Shown: piece by piece, positions 8,190 to 17,017 of the stretch | How the letters are laid out: each line of letters begins with the position of its first letter | Position numbering within the stretch: position 1 is the stretch's first letter | Assembly (NCBI GenBank): GCA_017305935.1 | Contig: JAFKJU010000015.1 | Location: 1 to 64,000, forward strand | Origin: Hyphomicrobiales bacterium | GTDB lineage: Bacteria > Pseudomonadota > Alphaproteobacteria > Rhizobiales > Rhizobiaceae | Length of the DNA stretch: 64,000 nt | Reading direction: 5' to 3' | Position numbers and translations under genes: made by a program | Notes under the pieces: generated by a model | Told to the model about the DNA's origin: nothing | Database searches by the model: none | Seen by the model: only the letters and a program-made list of their open reading frames with translations

Positions 8190-9461
8190 ATGAACGAACA
8201 GGTTTTCGAGGCGCTCGGCATCGAAACGCTGCCGGCGCGGCTTGGCGGCAATGCGGCGCTGAAAGAGAGAATCGGCGCGGATTCCAGCCGCTGGCGCGTG
8301 CGCGAGGTCGGCGACGGCAACCTCAACCTCGTCTTCATCGTCACCGGGGAGACGGGCAGCGCCATCGTCAAGCAGGCGCTGCCCTATGTGCGCCTCGTCG
8401 GCGAAAGCTGGCCCCTGCCGCTGAAGCGTTCCTTCTTCGAATATCATGCGCTGAAGCGCCAGGCGGAACGCGATCCGGGCATGGTGCCGGAGATCCTGTT
8501 CTTCGACGAGGCCCAGGCCATCATCGTCATGGAATACCTGACGCCGCATGTCATCCTGCGCCGGGCGCTGATCGAGGGCCGGCAATTGCCGAAGATCGGC
8601 CGCGACCTCGGCCTGTTTACCGCCCGCACCCTGTTTCGCGGCTCGGATCTGTCGATGCCGACGCGGGAGAAAAAGGCGGATGTGGCGCTGTTTGCCGACA
8701 ATGTCGAGCTTTGCGACATCACCGAAAACCTCGTCTTTTCCGATCCCTATTTCGAGGCGACGCTGAACCGTCACACCACGCCGCAGCTCGATGGCCTCGT
8801 CGAGGAGCTGCGCCGCGACCGCGACCTGAAGGTCGAGGCACAAAGGCTGAAACACCTGTTCTCCGCCAAGGCCGAAACGCTTTGCCACGGCGACCTGCAC
8901 ACCGGCTCGGTGATGGTCACCGACGAGGACACCCGCGTCATCGATCCCGAATTTGCCTTTTACGGGCCGATCAGCTTCGATGTCGGCATGCTGCTTGCCA
9001 ATTTCTGGATGAGCTATTTCTCGCAGGAAGGCCATGAGGCCGAAGCCGGCGGGCGCGATGTGATGCGCGCCTATCTGATGGAGACCGTCGAGACGATCTG
9101 GGAGACGTTCCGCGCGGAATTCGCAAATCTCTGGCGCAGCGAGCGCAAGGGCATCCTCTATCAGGCGAGCCTGTTCGAGGATCGCGGCGATCCGCTGGGC
9201 GCCGAACAGGCGCTCGCCATCGTGCTCGACGACATCCGGCGGGAGATGCTCGGTTTTGCAGGTGTCGAGATGCATCGCCGCATCCTTGGCCTTGCCCATA
9301 ATGCCGATTTCGAAACCATCGCCGATCCGGATCGCCGCGCCGTTTGCGAAAGCAAGGCGCTGAAGCTCGGGCGCCATCTCGCCGTCAACCGGGAGCGCAT
9401 TTCGAGCCTTGCCGATATCCGCGCCACCGCGGAACGGCTCTACAGGGAGACATTGTCGTGA
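8190..9461 (+). CDS. mtnK: 5-methylthioribose kinase
   Basis: A 423-residue kinase of the usual MtnK length. It phosphorylates the anomeric hydroxyl of 5-methylthioribose (and possibly 5-deoxyribose) using ATP. Motifs are [12 protein letters not shown] at the N-terminus, [11 protein letters not shown], the catalytic loop [12 protein letters not shown] and the metal-binding [17 protein letters not shown]. The start at 8190 is fixed by GGGAGGAGC just upstream. It is the first gene of a five-gene operon and overlaps the mtnA start. Having the kinase rather than MTA phosphorylase means the locus starts from the free sugar, in keeping with the adjacent importer. Confidence 0.93.
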   Translation: MNEQVFEALGIETLPARLGGNAALKERIGADSSRWRVREVGDGNLNLVFIVTGETGSAIVKQALPYVRLVGESWPLPLKRSFFEYHALKRQAERDPGMVPEILFFDEAQAIIVMEYLTPHVILRRALIEGRQLPKIGRDLGLFTARTLFRGSDLSMPTREKKADVALFADNVELCDITENLVFSDPYFEATLNRHTTPQLDGLVEELRRDRDLKVEAQRLKHLFSAKAETLCHGDLHTGSVMVTDEDTRVIDPEFAFYGPISFDVGMLLANFWMSYFSQEGHEAEAGGRDVMRAYLMETVETIWETFRAEFANLWRSERKGILYQASLFEDRGDPLGAEQALAIVLDDIRREMLGFAGVEMHRRILGLAHNADFETIADPDRRAVCESKALKLGRHLAVNRERISSLADIRATAERLYRETLS

Positions 9462-10552
9462 AAGTCGCAGACCGTCATTACCACACGATCTGGCTCAACG
9501 CCGACGGCCGCGCGGTCGACATCATCGACCAGCGCTGGCTTCCGCATGAATTCCGCGTCGTCACCCTGAAGACGGTGGCCGATGTCGCCACCGCCATCCG
9601 CGACATGTGGGTGCGCGGGGCGCCACTGATCGGCGTCACCGCCGCCTATGGCGTCGCCATCGCCATGGCCGACGACCCATCGGACGCCCATCTCGATGCC
9701 GTCTGGGAAGAGCTGCACGAGACGCGGCCGACCGCCATCAATCTGCGTTGGGCGCTGGAGGCGATGTGCACGTTTTTGCGCCCGCTTCCCCCCCAGGAGC
9801 GTGCCGAGGCCGCCTATCGCAAGGCCGGCGAGATCGCCGAAGAGGACGTGCAGCTCAACCGCGCCATCGGCGCCAACGGGCTTGCCGTCATCCGCGAGAT
9901 CGCCAAGCACAAGAAGCCCGGCGAGCCCGTCAACATCCTCACCCATTGCAATGCCGGCTGGCTCGCCACCGTCGATTACGGCACGGCGACCGCGCCGATC
10001 TACATGGCGGCGGAAGAAGGCATCGCCGTGCATGTCTATGTCGACGAGACGCGTCCGCGCAACCAGGGCGCCCAGCTCACCGCCTGGGAGCTGAACGGCC
10101 ACGGCGTGCCGCACACGCTGATCGTCGACAATGCCGGCGGCCACCTGATGCAGCACGGCGACATCGACATGGTGATCGTCGGCACCGACCGCACCACCGC
10201 CAACGGCGACGTCTGCAACAAGATCGGCACCTATCTCAAGGCGCTGGCCGCGCGCGACAACGACGTGCCTTTCTACGTAGCGCTGCCTTCGCCGACCATC
10301 GACTGGACGGTGCATGATGGCGTCAAGGAGATTCCGATCGAGGAGCGGGCCGGCGACGAGGTCAGTTTCGTACAGGGCCTCGGCGCCGATGGCGCCATCA
10401 CCACCGTGCGCATCTCCCCGGAAGGTAGCCCCGCCGCCAATCCGGCCTTTGACGTGACGCCGGCGCGCCTCATCACCGGCCTGATCACCGAACGCGGCAT
10501 CGCCACGCCCTCGCCGGAGGGGCTGAAGGCGATGTTCCCCGAACGGAGCTGA
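9458..10552 (+). CDS. mtnA: S-methyl-5-thioribose-1-phosphate isomerase
   Basis: A 364-residue aldose-1-phosphate to ketulose-1-phosphate isomerase of the MtnA/eIF2B-like family. The GTG start at 9458 overlaps the mtnK stop (GTGA) and has an AGGGAG site upstream, which beats longer in-frame extensions. Seen motifs are RGAPLIG, the catalytic Cys in [10 protein letters not shown], and the catalytic Asp in [19 protein letters not shown]. It would convert the MtnK product to 5-methylthioribulose-1-phosphate (or the 5-deoxy analogue), the substrate class used both by RhaD-type aldolases and by some RuBisCO-like proteins. Confidence 0.95.
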   Translation: MKVADRHYHTIWLNADGRAVDIIDQRWLPHEFRVVTLKTVADVATAIRDMWVRGAPLIGVTAAYGVAIAMADDPSDAHLDAVWEELHETRPTAINLRWALEAMCTFLRPLPPQERAEAAYRKAGEIAEEDVQLNRAIGANGLAVIREIAKHKKPGEPVNILTHCNAGWLATVDYGTATAPIYMAAEEGIAVHVYVDETRPRNQGAQLTAWELNGHGVPHTLIVDNAGGHLMQHGDIDMVIVGTDRTTANGDVCNKIGTYLKALAARDNDVPFYVALPSPTIDWTVHDGVKEIPIEERAGDEVSFVQGLGADGAITTVRISPEGSPAANPAFDVTPARLITGLITERGIATPSPEGLKAMFPERS

Positions 10553-10557
10553 AAGCG

Positions 10558-11496
10558 ATGACCCTGCAGAACCGGAAGACCACGGAAGAGATCGCGCTCG
10601 GCATCCGCCGCCGCGTCTTCTTCCATACGATGAAGAACAATGGCGGCTATCTGAGCCAGGCCTGTTCGGCCGCCGAAAGCCTGGCGCTTCTCTACAACGA
10701 GTTGCTGACGCTCGGCGAACCCACCCTGCCCAAAGTGCCGCTGCCCTTTGCCGGCGTGCCCTCGGCGCACAATCCGGATGCCTTCACCGGCGCCGGCTAT
10801 CACGGCCCCGCCGGCCCGGATTACGACCGCTTCATCATTTCGCCGGCCCATTATGCGCTGGTGATCTATTCGGCGCTGATCGAGACCGGCCGCATGGACG
10901 AGCAGGCGCTCGATCTGTTCAACAAGGACGGCGGTTCGGTCGAAATGATCGGCGCCGAGCACAGCCCCGGAATGGAAGTCACCACCGGTTCGCTGGCGCA
11001 AGGCCTGTCCATGGCCTCCGGCATCGCCTGGGCGCGGGCGCGCAAGAAGGAGCCCGGCAAGGTCTGGGTCTATATGTCGGACGGCGAATTCCAGGAGGGG
11101 CAGACCTGGGAATGCCTGGCGGCGATGAGTTACCACAAGATCGACAACATCCGCGTCGTCGTCGACGTCAATCGCCAGCAATGCGACGGGGCGATGTCCT
11201 CCGTCCTCGATCTCGGCGATCTCACTGCGCGCGTCTCCGCCTTCGGCGTTACCTGCCGCTCGGTCGACGGTCATGATCTTAACGCGCTGCGCGATGCCGC
11301 CGCCAGCGCGGAAGCCGGAAAACCGCTCGTCATCCTCGCCAATACCTCGCCTTATCAGGGCATGGATTTTCTGAAAAAACGTTTCCCCCGGCTGCATTAC
11401 GTCCGCTTCAAGAGCGCCGACGAGCGGCTGGAAATGCAGGCAGCGCTTGCCGCCGAACTCGGCATCACCGCCGCAGACTTGCAGGAAAGGGCCTGA
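10558..11496 (+). CDS. Transketolase N-terminal subunit (thiamine diphosphate-binding)
   Basis: A 312-residue protein matching the N-terminal half of a split transketolase. The thiamine diphosphate/metal motif runs from SDGEFQEGQTWE to VVVDVNRQQ, preceded by GSLAQGLSMASGIAWA. It starts five bases after mtnA and ends two bases before the partner subunit, so all are co-translated. Split transketolases also act in other sugar pathways (for example apiose catabolism). Here a ketose phosphate made by the neighbouring enzymes is the likely donor, which is inference. Confidence 0.92.
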   Translation: MTLQNRKTTEEIALGIRRRVFFHTMKNNGGYLSQACSAAESLALLYNELLTLGEPTLPKVPLPFAGVPSAHNPDAFTGAGYHGPAGPDYDRFIISPAHYALVIYSALIETGRMDEQALDLFNKDGGSVEMIGAEHSPGMEVTTGSLAQGLSMASGIAWARARKKEPGKVWVYMSDGEFQEGQTWECLAAMSYHKIDNIRVVVDVNRQQCDGAMSSVLDLGDLTARVSAFGVTCRSVDGHDLNALRDAAASAEAGKPLVILANTSPYQGMDFLKKRFPRLHYVRFKSADERLEMQAALAAELGITAADLQERA

Positions 11497-11498
11497 CC

Positions 11499-12500
11499 AT
11501 GGTCGAAATCGTCAATCGCCCCTATGCCAAGGCCTTCGAAACCTTTGCGACCGCCCGTCCCGAAGTCCTCTGCCTGTCGGCGGATCTGACATCCTCCTGC
11601 GAGGTCGACGGTTTTCGCGACCGGCATCCGGACCAATTCCTGTCGCTCGGCATGGCCGAGCAGAACATGCTGTCCTTTGCCGGCGGCTTGGCCATGCAGG
11701 GATACCGGCCGTTCATCCACACCTTCTCGGTGTTCCTTTATCGCCGGCCCTATGATCAGCTGATCAATTCCATCGCCTATTCCAACCGCAAGGTGCGGCT
11801 GATGGGCTTTTTGCCCGGTATCACCACGCCCGGCGGCATCACCCACCAGGCGATCGAGGATATCGCGGTGCTGCGCGCCGTGCCGAACATGACCATTCTG
11901 GAAACCGGCGACGCCACCGAGGTCGAGACCGTGCTGGAGGTCGCCGACGCCATCGACGGTCCCGTCTACGTGCGCATCCTGCGCGGCGAGGTGCCACGGC
12001 TGTTTTCGACGCCGTTCGAATTCAACCGGCTGCGCACGCTTTCGCAAGGCGACGACATCCTCGTTATCAGCTCCGGCGTGTGCACGGAGGAAGCGCTGCG
12101 CGCCACGCAGGCGCTGACCGCACGCGGCATCGGTATTCACCACCTACACGCCTCGACCCTGAAACCCTTCGACCGCGACAATCTCCTCAAGGCCGCGCGT
12201 GGGAAAAAGGGCATCGTCACGCTGGAGAACCACACCATCGTCGGCGGCCTCGGTTCGTTGGTGGCGGAGATTATTGCCGAGGAAGGGCTCGGCATCCGCC
12301 TGAAACGCCTCGGTCTCGACGACACCTTCGCCCATGGCGCGTCGAAACCGTATCTCATGAAGAAATACGGCCTCGATGCCGGCGCGCTGGTGCGCGCCAT
12401 CGAGGCGCTGACCGGCAAGGCGCTCGGCATCGGCGAGGAGGAACTGGCCGAGGTGCGCCTCGACCACGTCCATTCGGCGCAGAAGGCGGAGGCGCTCTGA
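11499..12500 (+). CDS. Transketolase C-terminal subunit
   Basis: A 333-residue protein with the pyrimidine-binding and C-terminal domains of transketolase. Seen are LGMAEQNMLSFAGGLAMQG, containing the conserved Glu that activates thiamine, and a C-terminal GIVTLENHTIVGGLGS region. Its stop overlaps the start of the RuBisCO-like gene (TGATG). Together with the upstream subunit it should form a heteromeric ketol-transferring enzyme. The pair could equally act on 1-deoxyxylulose-5-phosphate-like donors; the sequence alone does not say. Confidence 0.92.
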   Translation: MVEIVNRPYAKAFETFATARPEVLCLSADLTSSCEVDGFRDRHPDQFLSLGMAEQNMLSFAGGLAMQGYRPFIHTFSVFLYRRPYDQLINSIAYSNRKVRLMGFLPGITTPGGITHQAIEDIAVLRAVPNMTILETGDATEVETVLEVADAIDGPVYVRILRGEVPRLFSTPFEFNRLRTLSQGDDILVISSGVCTEEALRATQALTARGIGIHHLHASTLKPFDRDNLLKAARGKKGIVTLENHTIVGGLGSLVAEIIAEEGLGIRLKRLGLDDTFAHGASKPYLMKKYGLDAGALVRAIEALTGKALGIGEEELAEVRLDHVHSAQKAEAL

Positions 12501-13615
12501 TGGGCCGTTTCCACGTCGATTACTACGTCCGCGCCGTCGACGAGGCCGAGGCAAGGGCCCGCGCACTCGATATCGCGCTGGAGCAGACGGTGGAGATCCC
12601 CCGCAACGTCGTGCCCTCGGGCTATGTCGAGGACGAAATCCTCGGCCGGTTGGAGGCGCTTGTCGCGGATACGCAAGGCCGCCCCGGCTTCATCGCCACG
12701 ATCTCTTACAGCGACGACGATGTCGGCGACGATTTCCTGCAATTCCTCAACATCGTCTTCGGCAACAGCTCGATCAAGCCCGGCCTCAAGGTCGAGGATA
12801 TCGGTCTTTCGCCGGCTATGCTTTCTCTTTGCCCCGGCCCGCGCCACGGCATCGAAGGTCTGCGCGCCCGCGCCGGCATCGGCCGTAAGCCACTGCTGAT
12901 GTCGGCGATCAAGCCAGTCGGGCTCCCGGTTTCCGAGCTGGCCCGCCGCGCCCATGATTTCGCGCTCGGCGGCATGCATTACGTCAAGGACGATCACGGG
13001 CTGGTCGACCAGCACACCTCACCCTTCGCAGAGCGGCTGGCGGCCTGCGTCAACGCCGTCGGCGAGGCCAATGCCAAAAGCGGCGGCAAGGCGAGCTTCG
13101 TGCCGAACATCACGGCGTCGGCCAGCGAGATGATCGAGCGCGCCCTGATGGCCGAGGAGGCGGGGGCAGGAGCGGTGATGATCGCCCCGGCGCTCACTGG
13201 CTATGACGCCGCCCGCAGTCTTGCCGCCCACCCGGATTTCTCGCTGCCCATCGTCTCGCATCCGGCCTTTTCCGGCGCCAATGTCGTCTCACCGGAATGC
13301 GGCTTCTCGCACCGGGTCTATTTTGGCCTGCTGCAACGGCTGATGGGCGTCGATGCCGTCGTCTATCCCAATTTCGGCGGCCGCTTTGGTTTCACCCGCG
13401 ACGAATGCCGCTCGATTGCGAATGCCTGCGCCGCCGATCTCGGCGGGCCGAAGACCATCGTGCCGGCCCCCGGCGGCGGCATGACCTTTGCCCGCATCCC
13501 CGAGATGCGCGAGGCCTATGGCGCCGATGTCATGTATCTCGTCGGCGGCGCGCTGTTGCAGGAGGACGATCTGGTTTCGGCCTGCCGTCGGCTGGTCGAG
13601 GCCGTCAACGGCTGA
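12500..13615 (+). CDS. RuBisCO-like protein (form IV)
   Basis: A 371-residue RuBisCO-superfamily protein, shorter than true large subunits. The active-site Lys is kept in IKPVGL (K138) but the following catalytic Lys is Val. The carbamylation motif reads KDDH at 163-166, with Lys and Asp kept but the Glu metal ligand replaced by His. The loop-6 Lys is lost (GGRFGF, 293-298), and phosphate-binding glycines remain (PGGG 324-327; GG 349-350). Carbon fixation is therefore excluded and an enolase- or isomerase-type reaction on a ketose-1-phosphate is likely. In Rhodospirillum rubrum a related protein isomerises 5-methylthioribulose-1-phosphate to 1-methylthioxylulose-5-phosphate. Other relatives decarboxylate 3-oxo-isoapionate-4-phosphate. 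Coupling to mtnK and mtnA favours the first type (inference). Confidence 0.93.
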   Translation: MGRFHVDYYVRAVDEAEARARALDIALEQTVEIPRNVVPSGYVEDEILGRLEALVADTQGRPGFIATISYSDDDVGDDFLQFLNIVFGNSSIKPGLKVEDIGLSPAMLSLCPGPRHGIEGLRARAGIGRKPLLMSAIKPVGLPVSELARRAHDFALGGMHYVKDDHGLVDQHTSPFAERLAACVNAVGEANAKSGGKASFVPNITASASEMIERALMAEEAGAGAVMIAPALTGYDAARSLAAHPDFSLPIVSHPAFSGANVVSPECGFSHRVYFGLLQRLMGVDAVVYPNFGGRFGFTRDECRSIANACAADLGGPKTIVPAPGGGMTFARIPEMREAYGADVMYLVGGALLQEDDLVSACRRLVEAVNG

Positions 13616-13691
13616 CGGACCCCTTGCAGGCCGGGCGCGATTGGCGTACCGCTTCGCGGATACGTGTTTCGAAACCGATGCAAATCCGGTT

Positions 13692-13720
13692 GCAAATTGC
13701 TGCACGAGGCGGCAATTTGC
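13692..13720. promoter_or_regulatory. Perfect 9-bp inverted repeat upstream of the aminotransferase
   Basis: GCAAATTGC (13692-13700) and GCAATTTGC (13712-13720) are exact reverse complements with an 11-base spacer, 20 bases before the start codon. No T-run follows, so a terminator is unlikely. It may be an operator or an RNA hairpin in the leader. The binding protein is unknown. Confidence 0.5.
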
Positions 13721-13739
13721 GCGCCATCCGAGTTGAAAG

Positions 13740-14846
13740 ATGATCCCCATGCAAGCCGAGCGCCTGACCTTCGACATCAAGCCCAATGCCAACCCCATGC
13801 CGGAAGCCGACCGCCTCAAGGCGTTCGAAAACCTCGGCTTCGGAACCCTGTTTTCCGACCACATGGCCGTGATCCGCTGGAACGCGGACAAGGGCTGGCA
13901 TTCGCCCGAGGTTCTGGCACGCGGACCTTTCGCGATCGATCCGGCCAGCAGCGTGCTGCATTACGCCCAGGAAATCTTCGAGGGCATGAAGGCCTATCGC
14001 CGCGCCGATGGCCGCGCCGTTCTCTTCCGCCCGGAGGAAAACGCCCGCCGCTTCAACGAATCCGCCCGCCGCATGGCGATGCCGGAACTGCCGGAAGCCG
14101 ATTTCCTCGACGCCGTCGAGCAGCTGGTGCGCATCGACGCCAAGTGGATCCCGCAAGGGGAAGGCAGCCTCTATCTGCGCCCCTTCATGTTCGCCAGCGA
14201 GACCTTCCTCGGCGTGCGCCCGTCGAAGGAATATATCTTCTGCGTCATCGCCTCGCCGGTCGGCCCCTATTTCAAGGGCGGCGCCAAGGCGGTCAAAATC
14301 TGGGTGTCCGAGAATTATACCCGCGCTGCTGCGGGTGGCACCGGTGCGGCCAAGTGCGGCGGCAACTATGCCGCCAGCCTCATCGCCCAGGCCGAAGCCT
14401 CGGCGCAGGGCTGCGATCAGGTCGTCTTCCTCGATGCCGCCGAGCATCGCTGGGTCGAGGAACTCGGCGGCATGAACGTCTTCTTCGTCATGAATGACGG
14501 CTCGATCACCACCCCGCCGCTCGGCGGCACCATCCTGCCCGGCATCACCCGCAATTCGCTGATCACGCTGGCCCGCGAGGAAGGCCTCACCGTCAACGAG
14601 CAGCCCTATTCCTTCGAACAGTGGCAGGCGGATGCGGCAAGCGGCAAGCTGGTGGAAGCCTTCGCCTGCGGCACGGCCGCCGTCGTCGCCGGCATCGGCA
14701 CGGTGAAATTCACCGGCGGCGAGTTCAAGATCGGCAATGGCGAGACAGGTGCGGCCACGTCCAAGCTGCGCGAAGCCCTCGTCGGCATCCAGCGCGGCGT
14801 CAGCAACGACCGCCACGGCTGGGTCCGCGTCATCGACGGCGTCTGA
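13740..14846 (+). CDS. ilvE: Branched-chain amino acid aminotransferase
   Basis: A 368-residue fold-type IV pyridoxal-phosphate enzyme that interconverts Leu/Ile/Val and their 2-oxo acids. The pyridoxal Lys lies in the AKCGGNYAAS region; FEGMKAYR near the N-terminus and EELGGMNVFFV towards the C-terminus are typical of the BCAT_beta subgroup. The start at 13740 or the Met three codons later are both possible. It lies 124 bases after the RuBisCO-like gene on the same strand and may have its own promoter. Aminotransferases of this family can close the methionine salvage pathway, but the other late salvage genes are missing here. Confidence 0.92.
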   Translation: MIPMQAERLTFDIKPNANPMPEADRLKAFENLGFGTLFSDHMAVIRWNADKGWHSPEVLARGPFAIDPASSVLHYAQEIFEGMKAYRRADGRAVLFRPEENARRFNESARRMAMPELPEADFLDAVEQLVRIDAKWIPQGEGSLYLRPFMFASETFLGVRPSKEYIFCVIASPVGPYFKGGAKAVKIWVSENYTRAAAGGTGAAKCGGNYAASLIAQAEASAQGCDQVVFLDAAEHRWVEELGGMNVFFVMNDGSITTPPLGGTILPGITRNSLITLAREEGLTVNEQPYSFEQWQADAASGKLVEAFACGTAAVVAGIGTVKFTGGEFKIGNGETGAATSKLREALVGIQRGVSNDRHGWVRVIDGV

Positions 14847-15197
14847 GGCAAAGGTTCAGCGCAAGGGCATTTCCGAACGGAAAACCGCCAAGCACTTTTC
14901 CTGGAAATGAACTATCCGGCGGCTCTTGCGCGCCATCGGATAGCGCTGACACGGAAGCCAGGCCACGTCTTCGCAAAGGCCATTGCCGCCAGCCAGACAA
15001 GCGACGCAATCTCGTCGGCAAACACGTAATGCAGGGATTTTCGGCCAAGGCGCGGCAGCGCGCCGGGATGTCCCATTCCGGCCCGGCCTGCCGACAAACC
15101 GCGTTCCTCAAGACGTGTTTTCGTCGAGCGTAATATGCATGTCACATGCGGTTTCTATGGGAGTGGCGAACCCACGAGCAACGACGAGGCCTCCCGC
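14847..15197. other. 351-base intergenic stretch
   Basis: Between ilvE and the alkaline phosphatase gene. Small open frames here lack ribosome binding sites and family resemblance. I see no repeat, terminator with a T-run, or clear PhoB-type box; the sequence near 15132-15150 is the least GC-rich part and probably holds the phosphatase promoter. Confidence 0.4.
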
Positions 15198-16952
15198 ATG
15201 CGCAAACTCCTTCTCGCCCTGGTATCCGCCACCATGCTGTCCGGCATGGCGCAGGCCGCCGCCATCTATCCGCTCGACCGCGCCACGGTCCTTGCCGGCT
15301 CGCCCTTCGACTTCAAGGTCGAGTTCGACGGCGTGGTCAAGCCGGAAGACGTCAAGGTCACCGTCAACGGCCAGGATTACGAAACCGTGTTCGGCAAAAA
15401 GGCCGAATTCGTCGCCGAGGAAAAGGGCAAGGAGGACAAGGTTCTCGGTTCCGCCCTCATCCTGCGCGGCCTGACGATTGCGCAAGCCGGCCATTACAAG
15501 ATCGAAGCCACCGCCGGCGACCAGCACAAGCAGGTCGACTGGGAAGTTTATACCACCGCCGCGACACCCAAGGCGAAGAACATCATCTTCCTGCTCGGCG
15601 ACGGCCTGTCGGTCGCTCACCGCACCGGCGCGCGCATCATGTCCAAGGGCATGGCCGACGGCAAGGCCAACGGCCGCCTGAACATGGACGACGTGCCGCC
15701 GGTCGCCTTCATCGGCACCTCCTCGACGCATTCGATCGCCACCGACAGCGCCAACACCATGTCGGCCTACATGACCGGCCACAAGGCACGCGTCAACGCG
15801 CTCGGCGTCTATGCCGACCGCACCCCCGACAGCCTCGACGACCCCAAGGTCGAGACGATGGGCGAGGCGCTGCGCCGCCAGACCAAGAAGTCGATCGGTA
15901 TCGTCACCACCGCCGAGGTCGAGGATGCCACGCCGGCCGCCGTCGTTTCGCACACCCGCAAGCGCGGCGACAAGGCCCAGATCGTCGGCATGCTCTATGA
16001 CGTCAAGCCCGACGTGCTGCTCGGCGGCGGGTCGGCCTATTTCCTCGGCAAGGACGTTCCCGGCTCCAAGCGCAAGGATGACAAGGACTATATCGCCCTG
16101 TTCAAGGATGCCGGCTATGCGCTGGCCACCGACAAGGTTGAACTGGACGCTGCCGCCGGCTCCAACCAGGACAAGCTGCTCGGCCTGTTCCACACCGGCA
16201 ACATGGACGTGACGCTCGACCGCGAGTTCCTCAAGAAGGGCACGGTCGACAAGTTCCCGAACCAGCCCGGCCTCGTCGACATGACCAGGACCGCCCTCGA
16301 CAAGCTGTCGAAGAACCCGGAAGGCTTCTTCCTGGTGGTCGAAGGCGCCTCGATCGACAAGATGAGCCATCCGCTCGACTGGGATCGCGCCCTCGTCGAA
16401 ACCATCGAATTCGACAAGGCCGTCGGCGTCGCCCGCGAATTCGCCACCAGGAACCCCGACACGCTGATCGTCGTCACCGGCGACCATACGCATGGCGTCG
16501 CCATCATCGGCACCGTCGACGACGACAAGCCGGGTACCGAGATGCGCGAAAAGGTCGGCACCTATGACAATGCCGGCTTCCCGAACTACGAGGACAAGGA
16601 CGGCGACGGCTATCCGGATCGCGTCGATGTCTCGCGCCGCCTGTTCATGGCCGCCAACAACGGCCCGGACCACTACGAAACCTTCCGCCCGAAGCTCGAT
16701 GGCGTGTTCGTTCCGGCCATTCAGAACGAAAAGAAGGAATACGTCGCCAACGAAGCCTATAAGGATGTTCCCGGCGCCGTCTTCGTCGAAGGCAACATTC
16801 CGCGCGACGAGGATACGGGCGTCCATGCCGTCGACGACATCGTGCTGCAGGCCGCCGGCCCCGGCGTCGAAGGCCTGACCGGCTACATGGAACAGAGCGA
16901 CGTCTATCGCGCCCTCGCCGATGCCTTCGCGCTCGGCGCGCCGAAGAAGTAA
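15198..16952 (+). CDS. Secreted alkaline phosphatase
   Basis: A 584-residue protein with a signal peptide (MRKLLLALVSATMLSGMAQA), then an immunoglobulin-like N-terminal region, then an alkaline-phosphatase domain from about residue 130. Seen are the metal-binding IIFLLGDGLSVAH, the nucleophile Ser in TDSANTMSAYMTGHK, the metal ligands in VEGASIDKMSH and VVTGDHTHGVAI. The start at 15198 has GAGG at the right distance; an upstream in-frame ATG at 15135 would bury the signal peptide. It would release phosphate from organic phosphate esters in the periplasm and needs zinc and magnesium. The N-terminal extension makes it longer than E. coli PhoA. Confidence 0.9.
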   Translation: MRKLLLALVSATMLSGMAQAAAIYPLDRATVLAGSPFDFKVEFDGVVKPEDVKVTVNGQDYETVFGKKAEFVAEEKGKEDKVLGSALILRGLTIAQAGHYKIEATAGDQHKQVDWEVYTTAATPKAKNIIFLLGDGLSVAHRTGARIMSKGMADGKANGRLNMDDVPPVAFIGTSSTHSIATDSANTMSAYMTGHKARVNALGVYADRTPDSLDDPKVETMGEALRRQTKKSIGIVTTAEVEDATPAAVVSHTRKRGDKAQIVGMLYDVKPDVLLGGGSAYFLGKDVPGSKRKDDKDYIALFKDAGYALATDKVELDAAAGSNQDKLLGLFHTGNMDVTLDREFLKKGTVDKFPNQPGLVDMTRTALDKLSKNPEGFFLVVEGASIDKMSHPLDWDRALVETIEFDKAVGVAREFATRNPDTLIVVTGDHTHGVAIIGTVDDDKPGTEMREKVGTYDNAGFPNYEDKDGDGYPDRVDVSRRLFMAANNGPDHYETFRPKLDGVFVPAIQNEKKEYVANEAYKDVPGAVFVEGNIPRDEDTGVHAVDDIVLQAAGPGVEGLTGYMEQSDVYRALADAFALGAPKK

Positions 16953-16968
16953 GCGTTCCCCACACCTC

Positions 16969-16997
16969 GCGAACAGGCGCTGAATCCGCCTGTTCGC
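16969..16997. promoter_or_regulatory. Perfect 11-bp inverted repeat before the putative zinc ABC operon
   Basis: GCGAACAGGCG (16969-16979) and CGCCTGTTCGC (16987-16997) are exact reverse complements with a seven-base spacer. It lies 17 bases after the phosphatase stop and 20 bases before the next gene. The GC-rich stem could be part of a terminator, but no T-run follows. It may instead be an operator for a metal regulator. Confidence 0.5.
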
Positions 16998-17017
16998 AGC
17001 CGTTTGGAGGTTTTGCC

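Noticed and set aside
692-13615. D-apiose/apionate catabolic locus (also uses RuBisCO-like and split transketolase proteins)
   Set aside because: Apiose or apionate dehydrogenases, the 3-oxo-isoapionate kinase and isomerase are absent, whereas mtnK and mtnA are unmistakable. Kept only as an alternative for the RuBisCO-like protein.
15132-15160. PhoB box before the alkaline phosphatase
   Set aside because: ATGTCAC-like words occur, but the paired 7-bp direct repeats with 11-bp spacing are not seen.
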